Part shown: one piece after another, positions 18,544 through 27,503 of the stretch
How positions within the stretch are numbered: position 1 is the stretch's first letter
How the letters are laid out: each line of letters opens with the position of its first letter
Assembly (NCBI RefSeq): GCF_900188295.1
Contig: NZ_FZNM01000004.1
Coordinates: forward strand, 183,366-247,365
Length of the DNA stretch: 64,000 nt
Direction of reading: 5' to 3'
Origin: Paracoccus sediminis
Lineage (GTDB): Bacteria; Pseudomonadota; Alphaproteobacteria; Rhodobacterales; Rhodobacteraceae
The notes under the pieces: generated by a model
What the model was told of the DNA's origin: nothing
The model's input: the letters and a program-made list of their open reading frames with translations, nothing else
Databases searched by the model: none
Position numbers and translations under genes: made by a program

Positions 18544-19524
18544 CTATTGGACCGCCTGTTCGGTGACGACATGGCTGAACGCGCCCTCGGGCGCGGCCGA
18601 GATCACGGGATCCGATCCGCCCGCCATCAGGGTGTCCACGGTGCGCTGATAATCGGCCTCGTCCAGGGTGCCGTCGCTGCCGGCGGTCAGCTTGGCGATT
18701 TCGGTCATCATGCGGACCTGATGATCCAGCGTCTGGGCGCCGGTTTCGTCGTTGTCCAGAACGATCTGGGCGGCTTCCTGGGGGTTTTCCTCGGCGTATT
18801 TCCAGCCCTTCATGCTGGCGCGGACGAATTTCACCAGATCGGCGACCTTGGTTTCGTCCTGAAGCGTGCTGTCCAGGACATAAAGGCCGTCCTCCAGCGT
18901 GGCGACGCCCTGATCCTCGTATTTGAAGGTCACAAGGTCGTCCTCGGCGATCCCCGCGTCCAGAACCTGGCCGTATTCGTTATAGGTCATGGTGCTGATG
19001 CAGGCCGCCTGCTTTTGCAGCAGCGGATCGACGTTGAAGCCCTGTTTCAGGACGGTCACGCCGTCCGGCCCGCCTTCGGTCGACAGGCCAAGCTGGCTCA
19101 TCCACGACAGGAACGGATATTCGTTGCCGGAAAACCAGACGCCCAGGGTCTTGCCCTTGAAGTCGGTCGCGGGGTCGGTGATGCCGCTTTCCTTGAGGCA
19201 GGTCAGCATCATGCCCGAGGATTTGAACGGCTGCGCGATGTTGACCAGCGGCAAGCCCTTTTCACGCGCCGCCAGCGCGGCGGGCATCCATTCGACGACC
19301 ACGTCGGCCCCGCCCCCGGCCAGCACCTGCGTCGGCGCGATGTCCGGGCCGCCGGGCAGGATGGTGACGTCCAGACCTTCTTCCTCGTAGAAACCCTTGT
19401 CCTTGGCGACATAGTAGCCTGCGAACTGCGCCTGCGTGACCCATTTCAGTTGCAGGGTCAGTTCCTGCGCCTGAACCGCGCCGCCTGCCAGCGTCAGGGC
19501 GGCGCCCATCATCAGTGCCTTCAT
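18544..19524 (-). CDS. NMT1/THI5-like ABC transporter substrate-binding protein
   Basis: A 326-residue periplasmic binding protein. A signal peptide (about 1-22, ending GGAVQAQ) is followed by the family opening LTLQLKWVTQAQFAGYYVA and GFYEEEGLDVTILPGG. This family binds hydroxymethylpyrimidine, riboflavin precursors or related heterocycles. Its place behind dihydropyrimidinase suggests uptake of pyrimidines or hydantoin-like compounds (inference). ATG at 19524 has an AGGAG site. Confidence 0.85.
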   Translation of the reverse strand: MKALMMGAALTLAGGAVQAQELTLQLKWVTQAQFAGYYVAKDKGFYEEEGLDVTILPGGPDIAPTQVLAGGGADVVVEWMPAALAAREKGLPLVNIAQPFKSSGMMLTCLKESGITDPATDFKGKTLGVWFSGNEYPFLSWMSQLGLSTEGGPDGVTVLKQGFNVDPLLQKQAACISTMTYNEYGQVLDAGIAEDDLVTFKYEDQGVATLEDGLYVLDSTLQDETKVADLVKFVRASMKGWKYAEENPQEAAQIVLDNDETGAQTLDHQVRMMTEIAKLTAGSDGTLDEADYQRTVDTLMAGGSDPVISAAPEGAFSHVVTEQAVQ

Positions 19525-19547
19525 CTTCCCTCTCCTGTGTTGGGGTG

Positions 19548-20390
19548 TCATCCCCGTTGACGGCGCTGCGACGGGTGCCAGAACGTCACCTTCTTTTCGA
19601 TCAGCGCCACGATGCCATAGAACAGCGATCCCGCGATGGCCGCCACAAGGATTTCCGCCCACACCAGCGGCAGATCCAGCCGCCCCACGGCGGTCGAGAT
19701 CCTGAATCCCATGCCCCGCGTCGGGCTGCCGAAGAATTCCGCGACAATGGCGCCGATCAGGGCCAGGGTGGTCGTGATCTTCAGCCCGTTGAACAGAAAG
19801 GGCATGGCGGCGGGCAGGCGCAGTTTCCACAGACTGGCGCGATAGGGCGCGGCCCAGGTCGCCATCAGGTCGCGCTGCATCGGATCGGTCGCGGCCAGGC
19901 CCGCCACCATGTTCACGAGGATCGGAAAGAACACCATCACCACGACGACCGCAGCCTTGGACTGCCAGTCGAAGCCGAACCACATCACCAGGATCGGCGC
20001 GATGCCGACGATGGGCAGGGCGGCCACGAAGTTGCCGATGGGCAGCAGGCCGCGTTGCAGGAAGGGGCTGCGGTCGATGGCGATGGCCGTGGCGATGGCG
20101 GCAAGCGCGCCGATCAGCCAGCCGGTCAGCGCGCCCTTGAGGATGGTCTGCACGAAATCGGTCCACAGGATCGCGGTGTTCTGGGCCACGCTGGCGCCGA
20201 TCCGGCTGGGCGCGGGCAGGATCACCGGGGGCACGGCATGGATGCGCACGATCATTTCCCACAGGATCAGGATCGTCGCGCCGAAAATCAGCGCCACCGC
20301 CAGACGGGTCGCGCGCGTGTCGAATCGCGACAGCCAGGCGTTCAGCCCCCAAGCCCCCAGCCAGACCGCGATGATGGGCAGCGCGCTCAT
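19548..20390 (-). CDS. ABC transporter permease
   Basis: A 280-residue inner-membrane permease of the BPD_transp_1/SsuC type. The loop LMATWAAPYRASLWKLRLPAAMPFLFNGLK (EAA-like coupling motif) is followed by hydrophobic helices. The start overlaps the preceding permease gene by 4 bp, so the two probably form a heterodimeric channel. Confidence 0.87.
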   Translation of the reverse strand: MSALPIIAVWLGAWGLNAWLSRFDTRATRLAVALIFGATILILWEMIVRIHAVPPVILPAPSRIGASVAQNTAILWTDFVQTILKGALTGWLIGALAAIATAIAIDRSPFLQRGLLPIGNFVAALPIVGIAPILVMWFGFDWQSKAAVVVVMVFFPILVNMVAGLAATDPMQRDLMATWAAPYRASLWKLRLPAAMPFLFNGLKITTTLALIGAIVAEFFGSPTRGMGFRISTAVGRLDLPLVWAEILVAAIAGSLFYGIVALIEKKVTFWHPSQRRQRG

Positions 20391-21274
20391 CGCGCCAGAC
20401 CCATGCGGCGCAAGGTCAGGCTTTCGATCCAGCCGATCAGCATGACCAGGGCGGCGGCCAGGATCGCGGCGGCAAACAGCGCCGCCCAGATCTGCACTGT
20501 CTGGCCGTAATAGCTGCCCGACAGCAGCCGCGCGCCCAGGCCTGCCGTGGCTCCGGCGGGCAGTTCGCCCACGATGGTGCCGACCAGGGCGGCGGCGATG
20601 GCGACCTTGAGGCTGGCGAACAGGTAGGGCAGCGAATTGGGCAGACGCAGGTGCCAGAACCGTTGGCTGCCGCTGGCGTTCCAGCTGTGCATCAGGTCCA
20701 GCTGCATCGCGTCGGGCGTGCGCAGACCCTTGACCATGCCAACCAGCACCGGAAAGAACGACAGCCACGCCGCGATGATCGCCTTGGGCAGCAGGCCGGT
20801 GACGCCCGCGCTGGCCATGACCACGATCACCATGGGCGCGATGGCCAGGATCGGCACCGTCTGGCTGGCCACCGCCCAGGGCATCACCGACTGGTCCATG
20901 GCGCGGTTGTGGACGATCCCGACCGCCAGCAGGATGCCCGCCGCCGTGCCGATGGCAAAGCCCGCCAGCGTCGCCGACAGCGTGATCCAGCCATGCCAGA
21001 CCAGGCTGCGCTTCGAGGTGATGGCCTGCCCTGTGATCCCGTCCCACAGCCCCGCCGCCACCTGATGCGGCGCGGGCAGGACCGGGCGTTCCAGCGTCAG
21101 GGTCTGGCGGACCAGATCGTCGGTCGTCAGCACGGCGTCGGCCCGCGCCGCCTGGTCGCGCACCCATGGCGCGTTCATCCAGACGGCGGCGAGATACCAG
21201 ATCACGACAATCGCCAGCAGCACGGTCAGGACCGGCATGATCCGGCCGGCGAGGGTCGGGCTTGCTTCAGTCAT
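20387..21274 (-). CDS. ABC transporter permease
   Basis: A 295-residue second permease of the same importer. An N-terminal helix (VLTVLLAIVVIWYLAAVW) and a long loop precede the core. The coupling motif appears as LMHSWNASGSQRFWHLRLPNSLPYLFASLK. It overlaps the ATPase gene by 8 bp and the next permease by 4 bp. Confidence 0.88.
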   Translation of the reverse strand: MTEASPTLAGRIMPVLTVLLAIVVIWYLAAVWMNAPWVRDQAARADAVLTTDDLVRQTLTLERPVLPAPHQVAAGLWDGITGQAITSKRSLVWHGWITLSATLAGFAIGTAAGILLAVGIVHNRAMDQSVMPWAVASQTVPILAIAPMVIVVMASAGVTGLLPKAIIAAWLSFFPVLVGMVKGLRTPDAMQLDLMHSWNASGSQRFWHLRLPNSLPYLFASLKVAIAAALVGTIVGELPAGATAGLGARLLSGSYYGQTVQIWAALFAAAILAAALVMLIGWIESLTLRRMGLAR

Positions 21275-22040
21275 AGCTGTGCCCCTCGCGCAGCCCCTCG
21301 CGGACCTGCTGGGCCAGAGCGATGAATTCGGGCGTGTCGCGGATCTCCAGCGGGCGGTCGCGGGGCAGGGGGCTGTCGATGACGCGCGTTATCCGGCCCG
21401 GACGGGGCGACATGACGACGATCCGGGTGGACAGATACACCGCCTCGGGGATGGAATGGGTGACGAAGCCGATGGTCTTGCCGGTCTTTTTCCACAGGTC
21501 CAGCAAGGCCTCGTTCAGGCGGTCACGCACGATTTCGTCCAGGGCGCCAAAGGGTTCGTCCATCAACAGGATGTCGGCGTCGAAGGCCAGGGCGCGGGCG
21601 ATACTGGCGCGCTGCTGCATCCCGCCCGAAAGCTGCCAGGGATACTTGCTGCCGAAGCCGGTCAGGTCCACCAGATCCAGCACGCGCGCGATCCGCTGCG
21701 CGCGGTCGGACCTGGAAAACCCCATGATCTCCAACGGCAGGCTGATGTTCCCGGCGATCGTCCGCCAGGGATACAGCCCCGGCGCCTGGAAGACATAGCC
21801 ATAGGCCCGCGCCTTGCGCGCCGCCTCGGGGGTCATGCCGTTGACGGCCAGCGTCCCGCCGGTGGGGGTTTCCAAGGCTGCGATGGTTCGCAGGAAGGTG
21901 GTCTTGCCGCAGCCGGACGGTCCGATGAAGCTGACGAAATCCCCCGGCGCGATCGTCAGGCTAACGTCCTTCAGCGCATGGACCGGTCCATCCGCGGTCT
22001 GGAATGTCAAGGAAACGTCGCAGGCCTCGATGACGGTCAA
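21267..22040 (-). CDS. ABC transporter ATP-binding protein
   Basis: A 257-residue nitrate/sulfonate/taurine-class ATPase. Walker A GPSGCGKTT, signature LSGGMQQRASIARAL, Walker B ILLMDEPFGALD and the switch His in VTHSIPEA are all intact. It energises the importer encoded downstream and starts 1 bp after the dihydropyrimidinase stop region. Confidence 0.93.
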   Translation of the reverse strand: MTVIEACDVSLTFQTADGPVHALKDVSLTIAPGDFVSFIGPSGCGKTTFLRTIAALETPTGGTLAVNGMTPEAARKARAYGYVFQAPGLYPWRTIAGNISLPLEIMGFSRSDRAQRIARVLDLVDLTGFGSKYPWQLSGGMQQRASIARALAFDADILLMDEPFGALDEIVRDRLNEALLDLWKKTGKTIGFVTHSIPEAVYLSTRIVVMSPRPGRITRVIDSPLPRDRPLEIRDTPEFIALAQQVREGLREGHSYD

Positions 22041-22041
22041 G

Positions 22042-23493
22042 TCACACCCCGCTTGCCGGAATGCCTGACCGCTCCACCGGACGCGGCGCGGTCAGTTCCT
22101 TCCAGGCCGACAGGGCGCGGTTCACGGTGCCGCGCGGTTCGCGCGCGACGAATTCGCCATGGCCTTCGCGGCTGTCCAGCGTGCCGCCGTCCACCGCCAC
22201 ATGGCCGCGTGTCAGGACATAGCGCGGCAGGCCCTTGACCCGCTGCCCCTCGAACACGTTATAGTCGATGGCCGACTGCTGGCTGCCCGCGGCAATGGTC
22301 TTTTCCGCCTCGGGATCCCAGACGACCAGATCGGCATCCGAACCCACCAGAACCGCGCCCTTGCGCGGATACATCCCCAGGATCTTGGCGATGTTGGTCG
22401 AGGTGACGGCCACGAATTCGTTGGGCGTCAGCCGCCCGGTCGCCACCCCATGAGTCCACAGCATCGGCATCCGATCCTCCAGCCCTCCGGTGCCGTTGGG
22501 GATCTTGGTGAAGTCGCCGATCCCGTTACGCTTCTGCGCAGTGGTGAAGGCGCAATGATCGGTCGCCACCACGGACAGCGATCCCGATTGCAGGCCCGCC
22601 CACAGGCTGTCCTGATGCCGCTTGTCGCGGAAGGGCGGCGACATGACGCGGCGGGCGGCGTGATCCCAGTCGGGATTGAAGTATTCGCTCTCGTCCAGGG
22701 TCAGGTGCTGGATCAGCGGTTCCCCCCAGACGCGCTTGCCCTGGGACCGGGCGCGGCGGATGGCCTCGTGGCTGTCCTCGCAGGACACGTGGACCACATA
22801 CAGCGGCACGCCCGCCATGTCGGCCACCATGATGGCGCGGTTCGTGGCCTCGCCCTCGACCTGGGGCGGGCGGGAATAGGCATGGGCTTCGGGGCCGGTA
22901 TTGCCCTCGGCCAGCAGCCGGGCGGACAGTTCCGCCACCACGTCGCCGTTCTCGGCGTGGACCAGGGCCACCCCGCCCAGATCGCCCACCCGGCGGAAGC
23001 TGCTGAACAACTCGTCGTCGTTCACCATCAGCGCGCCCTTGTAGGCCATGAAATGCTTGAAGCTGGTGATGCCGCGATCCACCACCGCCTGCATTTCATC
23101 GAAGACCTGCCGGTCCCACCACGTCACCGCCATGTGAAAGGAATAATCGCAATGCGCGCGGCCGGACTTGTTGTCCCACATCTGCAACGCGTCCAGCAGC
23201 CCCTGGCCGGGCGAGGGCAGGGCGAAATCCACCACCATCGTCGTCCCCCCCGCCAGCGCCGCCCGCGTGCCGCTGTCGAAATCATCGGCGGAATAGGTGC
23301 CCATGAAAGGCATCTCCAGATGCGTATGCGGGTCGATGCCGCCCGGCATGACCAGGCAGCCGGTGGCGTCCAGCGTGGTGTCGCCGGTCAGCCCCTGGCC
23401 GATGGCGGCGATGCGGCCGTGTTCGATCAGCACGTCGGCCTTGTAGGTCAGGTCGGCGGTGACGATGGTTCCGTTGCGGATGACGGTGGTCAT
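22042..23493 (-). CDS. hydA: Dihydropyrimidinase / D-hydantoinase
   Basis: Opens the dihydropyrimidine (or hydantoin) ring to the N-carbamoyl amino acid. The 483-residue amidohydrolase carries the binuclear metal site: DPHTHLEMPFMGT, a carboxylated Lys in the SFKHFMAYKG region, HAENGD, HVSCEDSHEA and the catalytic Asp in VATDHCAF. With PreTA upstream and the amidohydrolase at 23809-25074 it completes reductive uracil/thymine degradation. Directly before it on this strand is an AT-rich orphan gene. Confidence 0.93.
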   Translation of the reverse strand: MTTVIRNGTIVTADLTYKADVLIEHGRIAAIGQGLTGDTTLDATGCLVMPGGIDPHTHLEMPFMGTYSADDFDSGTRAALAGGTTMVVDFALPSPGQGLLDALQMWDNKSGRAHCDYSFHMAVTWWDRQVFDEMQAVVDRGITSFKHFMAYKGALMVNDDELFSSFRRVGDLGGVALVHAENGDVVAELSARLLAEGNTGPEAHAYSRPPQVEGEATNRAIMVADMAGVPLYVVHVSCEDSHEAIRRARSQGKRVWGEPLIQHLTLDESEYFNPDWDHAARRVMSPPFRDKRHQDSLWAGLQSGSLSVVATDHCAFTTAQKRNGIGDFTKIPNGTGGLEDRMPMLWTHGVATGRLTPNEFVAVTSTNIAKILGMYPRKGAVLVGSDADLVVWDPEAEKTIAAGSQQSAIDYNVFEGQRVKGLPRYVLTRGHVAVDGGTLDSREGHGEFVAREPRGTVNRALSAWKELTAPRPVERSGIPASGV

Positions 23494-23508
23494 GTAACTC
23501 CCCCAAGC

Positions 23509-23802
23509 TCATGTCTTTTTTATGAGATGGCTTAAATGCACCTCCATCAGAAGTGCTAGTTCTTGCCTACTTAACTGAATACCATGTTTTTTATTGTAGT
23601 TATCTATCATTCTTTGAATGGCATTGGATAATGCTTCTCGCCCAATTTTTTCAAAGTCTGGCTGCTTTGGAACAGCGTCTTTTAGAGGGTGTAGGCGTGG
23701 CACCCACCTCCGGATCACTGGGCAGTTATCGTCATGAAAATAACAGCGTTCACGACTGCTACATCGTTTTAAGTGGTCGTCCCACGATGGTTTACTGGAC
23801 AA
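23509..23802 (-). CDS. AT-rich orphan gene inside the pyrimidine operon
   Basis: A 97-residue hydrophilic protein not recognised as any family. Its N-terminus holds three cysteines spaced C-x5-C-x6-C (residues about 14-27), with histidines nearby, a possible metal site. The C-terminal half is predicted helical (SNAIQRMIDNYNKKHGI, QELALLMEVHL). The start is TTG at 23802, 6 nt past the upstream stop, with GGTGA as a coupled ribosome site. The gene is clearly poorer in G+C than its neighbours, with many A/T-ending codons, which suggests horizontal transfer. Confidence 0.6.
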   Translation of the reverse strand: MSSKPSWDDHLKRCSSRERCYFHDDNCPVIRRWVPRLHPLKDAVPKQPDFEKIGREALSNAIQRMIDNYNKKHGIQLSRQELALLMEVHLSHLIKKT

Positions 23803-23808
23803 TTAAGA

Positions 23809-25074
23809 TCACCCGACTACCTCGGCCGCATCCAACACCGCGTGCAGCAGCACATCGGCCCCAGCCGCCGCCCATTCCGGGCTGATCTCCTCGGCCTCGT
23901 TGTGCGACAGTCCCCCCACACAGGGGCACATGATCATCACTGTCGGCGCCACGCGGTTGATCCAGCAGGCGTCGTGGCCCGCGCCCGACACGATGTCCAT
24001 GTGGCTGTAGCCCAGCCGTTCCGCCGCATCCCGCACCTTGGCGACCAGCCCCGGATCGAAGGCCACGGGGTCGAAATGGCCGACCGGCTCGATCTCGATC
24101 CCCAGGCCCAGCTCGGCGGCGATCTTTGGCGCTTCGTCCTCCAGCCGCGCGCGCATCGAGGTCAGCTTGTCCAGGTGGGGCGAGCGGAAGTCGATGGTGA
24201 ACACGGCCCGGCCGGGGATCACGTTGCGGCTGTTCGGCCAGACGTTGGCCTGGCCCACCGCGCCCACGGCGTCGGGCTGGTGGTCCATGGCGATGCGGTG
24301 CACGGCCTCGATGATGCGGGCCATGCCCAGGCCCGCGTTTACCCGCATGGACATGGGCGTCGATCCGGTGTGGGCGTCCTTGCCGGTCAGCGTGACCTGC
24401 AACCACCACAACCCCTGGCCGTGGGTGACGACGCCGATCTGCCTGCCTTCGGCTTCAAGGATCGGGCCTTGCTCGATGTGGTATTCGAACATCGCGTGGA
24501 TTTTGCGATCACCGGGCGTTTCGTCCCCGCGCCAGCCGATGCGGTCCAGCTCGTCGCCGAACCGCCTGCCCTCGGCGTCGGTGCGGCTATTGGCGTAATC
24601 CTCGTCATGGATGCCTGCGAACACGCCGGACGCCAGCATCGCGGGCGCGAACCGGGCGCCTTCCTCGTTCGTCCAGTTCACGACGACGATGGGGCGGCGC
24701 GTGGTCAGCCCCATGTCGCGGATGGACCGGATCACCTCAAGCCCAGCCAGAACGCCCAGCACGCCGTCGTATTTGCCGCCGGTGGGCTGGGTATCCAGAT
24801 GGCTGCCGATATAGACGGGATCCAGATCGGGTTCGGACCCTTCGTGGCGCAGAAACATGCTGCCCATCCGATCAAGGCCCATGGTCATGCCCGCATCCTC
24901 GGCCCACTGGCGGAACAGGGCGCGGCCTTCGGCATCGGCATCGGTCAAGGTCTGGCGGTTGTTGCCGCCCGCGATGCCGGGTCCGATCCGGGCCATCTGC
25001 ATCAGGCTGTCCCACAGCCTTTCGCCATCGACCCGCATGTTCGCGGCCGGGCCTACCCCAGGGGCGTCGGTCAT
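23809..25074 (-). CDS. N-carbamoyl-beta-alanine / N-carbamoyl-L-amino-acid amidohydrolase (M20 family)
   Basis: Hydrolyses the N-carbamoyl product of dihydropyrimidinase to beta-alanine (or an amino acid), CO2 and ammonia. The 421 residues show the Zilda metal-binding pattern of the M20 hydantoinase/carbamoylase group: IGSHLDTQPTGGKYDG, NWTNEEGARFAPAM, EYHIEQGPILE and SGAGHDACW. ATG at 25074 has an AGGAAGG site. It is the first gene of the leftward seven-gene operon, behind a RutR-like operator. Confidence 0.9.
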   Translation of the reverse strand: MTDAPGVGPAANMRVDGERLWDSLMQMARIGPGIAGGNNRQTLTDADAEGRALFRQWAEDAGMTMGLDRMGSMFLRHEGSEPDLDPVYIGSHLDTQPTGGKYDGVLGVLAGLEVIRSIRDMGLTTRRPIVVVNWTNEEGARFAPAMLASGVFAGIHDEDYANSRTDAEGRRFGDELDRIGWRGDETPGDRKIHAMFEYHIEQGPILEAEGRQIGVVTHGQGLWWLQVTLTGKDAHTGSTPMSMRVNAGLGMARIIEAVHRIAMDHQPDAVGAVGQANVWPNSRNVIPGRAVFTIDFRSPHLDKLTSMRARLEDEAPKIAAELGLGIEIEPVGHFDPVAFDPGLVAKVRDAAERLGYSHMDIVSGAGHDACWINRVAPTVMIMCPCVGGLSHNEAEEISPEWAAAGADVLLHAVLDAAEVVG

Positions 25075-25166
25075 CGCTGTGTCCTTCCTGTCTGGCTGCC
25101 CCATTCTGGCGCGGGGTCGGCTTGATCGCGCCCGGATCGCGATCGCGGCCCAGGGTTTTTCCATTG

Positions 25167-25182
25167 TTGACCAAATGGTCAG
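25167..25182. promoter_or_regulatory. RutR-like operator in the divergent rutR / catabolic operon promoter
   Basis: TTGACCA-AA-TGGTCAG, matching the known E. coli RutR palindrome TTGACCA-N2-TGGTCAA at every defined base but the last. It sits in the 204-bp divergent gap, about 93 bp from the amidohydrolase start and 97 bp from the regulator start, placed to control both. E. coli RutR binding is relieved by uracil; the same is inferred here. Confidence 0.8.
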
Positions 25183-25278
25183 GATCACGCTAGCACGGGG
25201 CAGGGTTCAGTCAAGCGTCCATGCGGCTGCCCCCTTGCGCGCTGCCTAAATATGCACCATCGAACAGGCGGATCCACC

Positions 25279-25896
25279 ATGGCCGATCAACCCGACGCCC
25301 CCCTGACGCGCATCCAGCAGAAGAACCGCGACCTGATCCTGGAAGGGGCGCTGACAGCCTTTTCGCTGCACGGCTTCCGCGGCGCGACCGTCGATCAGAT
25401 CGCCGAGGCCGCGGGCCTGTCCAAGCCGAACGTGCTGTATTACTTTGCCACCAAGGACGACATCCACAAGACGTTGCTGACCACGCTTCTGGATATGTGG
25501 TTGGCGCCGATGATCCGCATCGATCCCAACGGCGAGCCTTTGGACGAGGTACTGGCCTATGTCAGCGCCAAACTGGACATGTCGCAGCGGTTTCCCCGCG
25601 AAAGTCGGCTGTTCGCCTATGAGATCCTGCAAGGGGCGCCCCATCTGAGCGAAATTCTGGGCGGAAGCCTGCGCGGGCTTGTCGATACGGCCGCCGCGAT
25701 CCTGCAAGGTTGGATGGATCAGGGGCGCCTGGCACCGGTCGATCCGCACCACCTGATCTTTTCGATCTGGGCGCTGACCCAGCATTATGCCGATTTCGAC
25801 GTACAGGTGCGCGCGGTCTTGGGTCCGGGGCACGATCCGTTCATCGAGGCGCGCCCCTTCATCGGGGATCTTTACCGCAAGGTGCTGGCCGTCTAG
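25279..25896 (+). CDS. rutR: TetR-family regulator of pyrimidine catabolism, RutR type
   Basis: A 205-residue repressor. The N-terminal helix-turn-helix is GATVDQIAEAAGLSKPNVLYYFATKDD. The C-terminal ligand domain keeps RutR-specific stretches (LLDMWLAPM, GRLAPVDPHHLIFSIWALTQHYADF) closely resembling E. coli RutR. The matching operator lies just upstream. It probably controls itself, the divergent catabolic operon and preTA. It ends tail-to-tail with the next gene, sharing the bases CTAG. Confidence 0.88.
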   Translation: MADQPDAPLTRIQQKNRDLILEGALTAFSLHGFRGATVDQIAEAAGLSKPNVLYYFATKDDIHKTLLTTLLDMWLAPMIRIDPNGEPLDEVLAYVSAKLDMSQRFPRESRLFAYEILQGAPHLSEILGGSLRGLVDTAAAILQGWMDQGRLAPVDPHHLIFSIWALTQHYADFDVQVRAVLGPGHDPFIEARPFIGDLYRKVLAV

Positions 25897-26477
25897 CCGC
25901 CGCGGCGCTTCAGCATCTCGGCGGCAGGCAGGATAAGGGACAGGTTCTCGCGCGCGGCGGCAAGGAAGTCATCGACCTCTCCGCCCGCCCAGGCCTTGGT
26001 GGCGGCATTGGTGGCCGCGACGATGGCGGCCGCCAGAATCTCGATCTGGGCGGGCCTGGCGTCGGGACAGCGTCGGCGCAGCAGATCGCGCATCTGCGCG
26101 CGGCGCGACAGCACCGTGGAATTGCGCAGCGCGTCCAGTTTCGGATCCGTGTCCGACAGTGCGAAGATGTGGACCAGCATGTCGCGTTCGTCCAGAAACC
26201 GCGTCAGATGCGCCGAGATCAAACGATCCAGATCCTCGATCAGGGTGGCGCGGCCGTTCACGAACTGTTCCGACGCTTCGGCCGGGTAATCGGGCGGCGG
26301 CCCCATCATCGCCGCTTCCTTGTAGGGGTAATAGTTGAAAAAGGTCCGGGTGCTGATCCCCGCTTCGCGGGCGATCGCCTCGGTCGTGACGTTTGAAAGC
26401 CCGTCCCGCACTGCCAACTGGATTGCCGTTGCCTGGATTTTCTTGGCGGTTCGGTAACGGCGCGTCATATGCGGCAT
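25893..26477 (-). CDS. TetR-family transcriptional regulator
   Basis: A 194-residue protein with an N-terminal helix-turn-helix (VTTEAIAREAGISTRTFFNYYPYKEAAM) typical of TetR regulators. The ligand domain is not recognisable. ATG at 26468 is a possible alternative start. Its stop codon overlaps the rutR stop by 4 bp on the opposite strand. No transporter or enzyme target is adjacent on its own strand, so its regulon is unknown. Confidence 0.85.
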   Translation of the reverse strand: MPHMTRRYRTAKKIQATAIQLAVRDGLSNVTTEAIAREAGISTRTFFNYYPYKEAAMMGPPPDYPAEASEQFVNGRATLIEDLDRLISAHLTRFLDERDMLVHIFALSDTDPKLDALRNSTVLSRRAQMRDLLRRRCPDARPAQIEILAAAIVAATNAATKAWAGGEVDDFLAAARENLSLILPAAEMLKRRGG

Positions 26478-26580
26478 CGGGCGGCCTTGTGTGGTGATCC
26501 GGGTGGACCAAAGGGTTTCAGCAACCGTCCCGTTTCGTCAAGGCGCATCCGAACGAGCGCGACGGACGGGCCGGATACGG

Positions 26581-26611
26581 AAAAGGCGCCGCAAGCAGGG
26601 CAAGCGGCGCC
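26581..26611 (-). terminator. Rho-independent terminator of the DUF882 gene
   Basis: Read leftward: 8-bp stem GGCGCCGC / GCGGCGCC with an 11-nt loop, then TTTT, 29 bp after the stop codon. Confidence 0.75.
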
Positions 26612-26639
26612 AGGTTCAGCGATCGGAATCCGGGGTCGT

Positions 26640-27200
26640 TCAGGCGCCCCAGCTGCGAACCGGACCGCAATCCATGTGGACGAAATTGGACCGGGAATAC
26701 TTGCCCACGCCACCGGCCCGGCACGAGGCCGCGGCGTTGTACATCTGTGCGACGGACCGCGATTTCAGCCGCAGGTCGGCGGCCTTTCCGACCATGTGCA
26801 GCGAATTGCGCGCGACCCCGCTGGACGTGCGGCGCAGCATGGCGTTGGTGCGGGGCGAGCGATAGCCCGACAGCATCATATAGGGTTCGTTCGTCTGAAG
26901 CAGCCGGTGCGACGCCGCCGCGACATCGACCGCCCGAGGATCGACGCCAATCACCTCTCCCGTGCGCCAGTCGCGCATGAAGATGTTCACCTCGTTCAAC
27001 GCCTCGCGGATGTACTTGCCATCCACCCAGTAAACGGTGTCAAGGCTTTCTCCGGTCCGGCCCGAATACATGCGGATGCGGCGCATGTCGCCCGCGCCGC
27101 GCAGGAAGCCAAAGGCATTGGCCATCACTGGCGCAGCGGCGACGGTCGTGGTCGCAAACACGCCAAGAACGCCGCGACGTGAAAGAAGCTCGAATGTCAT
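26640..27200 (-). CDS. Tat-exported DUF882 protein (YcbK-like, peptidase M15 fold)
   Basis: A 186-residue periplasmic protein. The N-terminus has a twin-arginine signal (SRRGVLGVFATTTVAAAP). The mature part carries the M15/VanY-like zinc motifs: MLSGYRSPRTN, SLHMVGKAADLR and a final HMD. Proteins of this kind are probable peptidoglycan amidases or endopeptidases. Divergent from an L,D-transpeptidase gene, it forms a cell-wall remodelling pair. Confidence 0.85.
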   Translation of the reverse strand: MTFELLSRRGVLGVFATTTVAAAPVMANAFGFLRGAGDMRRIRMYSGRTGESLDTVYWVDGKYIREALNEVNIFMRDWRTGEVIGVDPRAVDVAAASHRLLQTNEPYMMLSGYRSPRTNAMLRRTSSGVARNSLHMVGKAADLRLKSRSVAQMYNAAASCRAGGVGKYSRSNFVHMDCGPVRSWGA

Positions 27201-27503
27201 GTCAGATCGCCTGTCCCAGTTCGTCTTTTTTCCGCCACAGCCTTGCGGCGCCGCCAAGGTTAATCCTGGCTGCTTAACAATATGTCAAAAGTCCGCGCGG
27301 TCGGAAACGGATTCGTTGAGGCAACGGCAACAATTCCACAACCCTAAGCGAAATGTCGCCGATAACGGGATCCTGTTGCACGATGAACCCTGACCTGTGG
27401 CGCCATTGCAACCACCCGGTTCCGCATGTCTGGAAAGATCAGCAATCGCTGGTCAAGTCACAGATGCGGTGACAGATTCAAGGCATCGGCAGAAAGGGTT
27501 CTC
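27201..27503. other. Divergent intergenic region between two peptidoglycan genes
   Basis: 303 bp without a supported gene. Contains the promoters of both flanking genes, a GC-rich hairpin-capable sequence at 27245-27254 (GCGGCGCCGC) and an A/T-rich patch near 27260-27295. No operator was recognised. Confidence 0.6.

Noticed and set aside
16980..18572. 530-codon leftward open frame opposite the PepSY gene
   Set aside because: Antisense to a gene with a signal peptide and repeated PepSY-like units; no recognisable domain.
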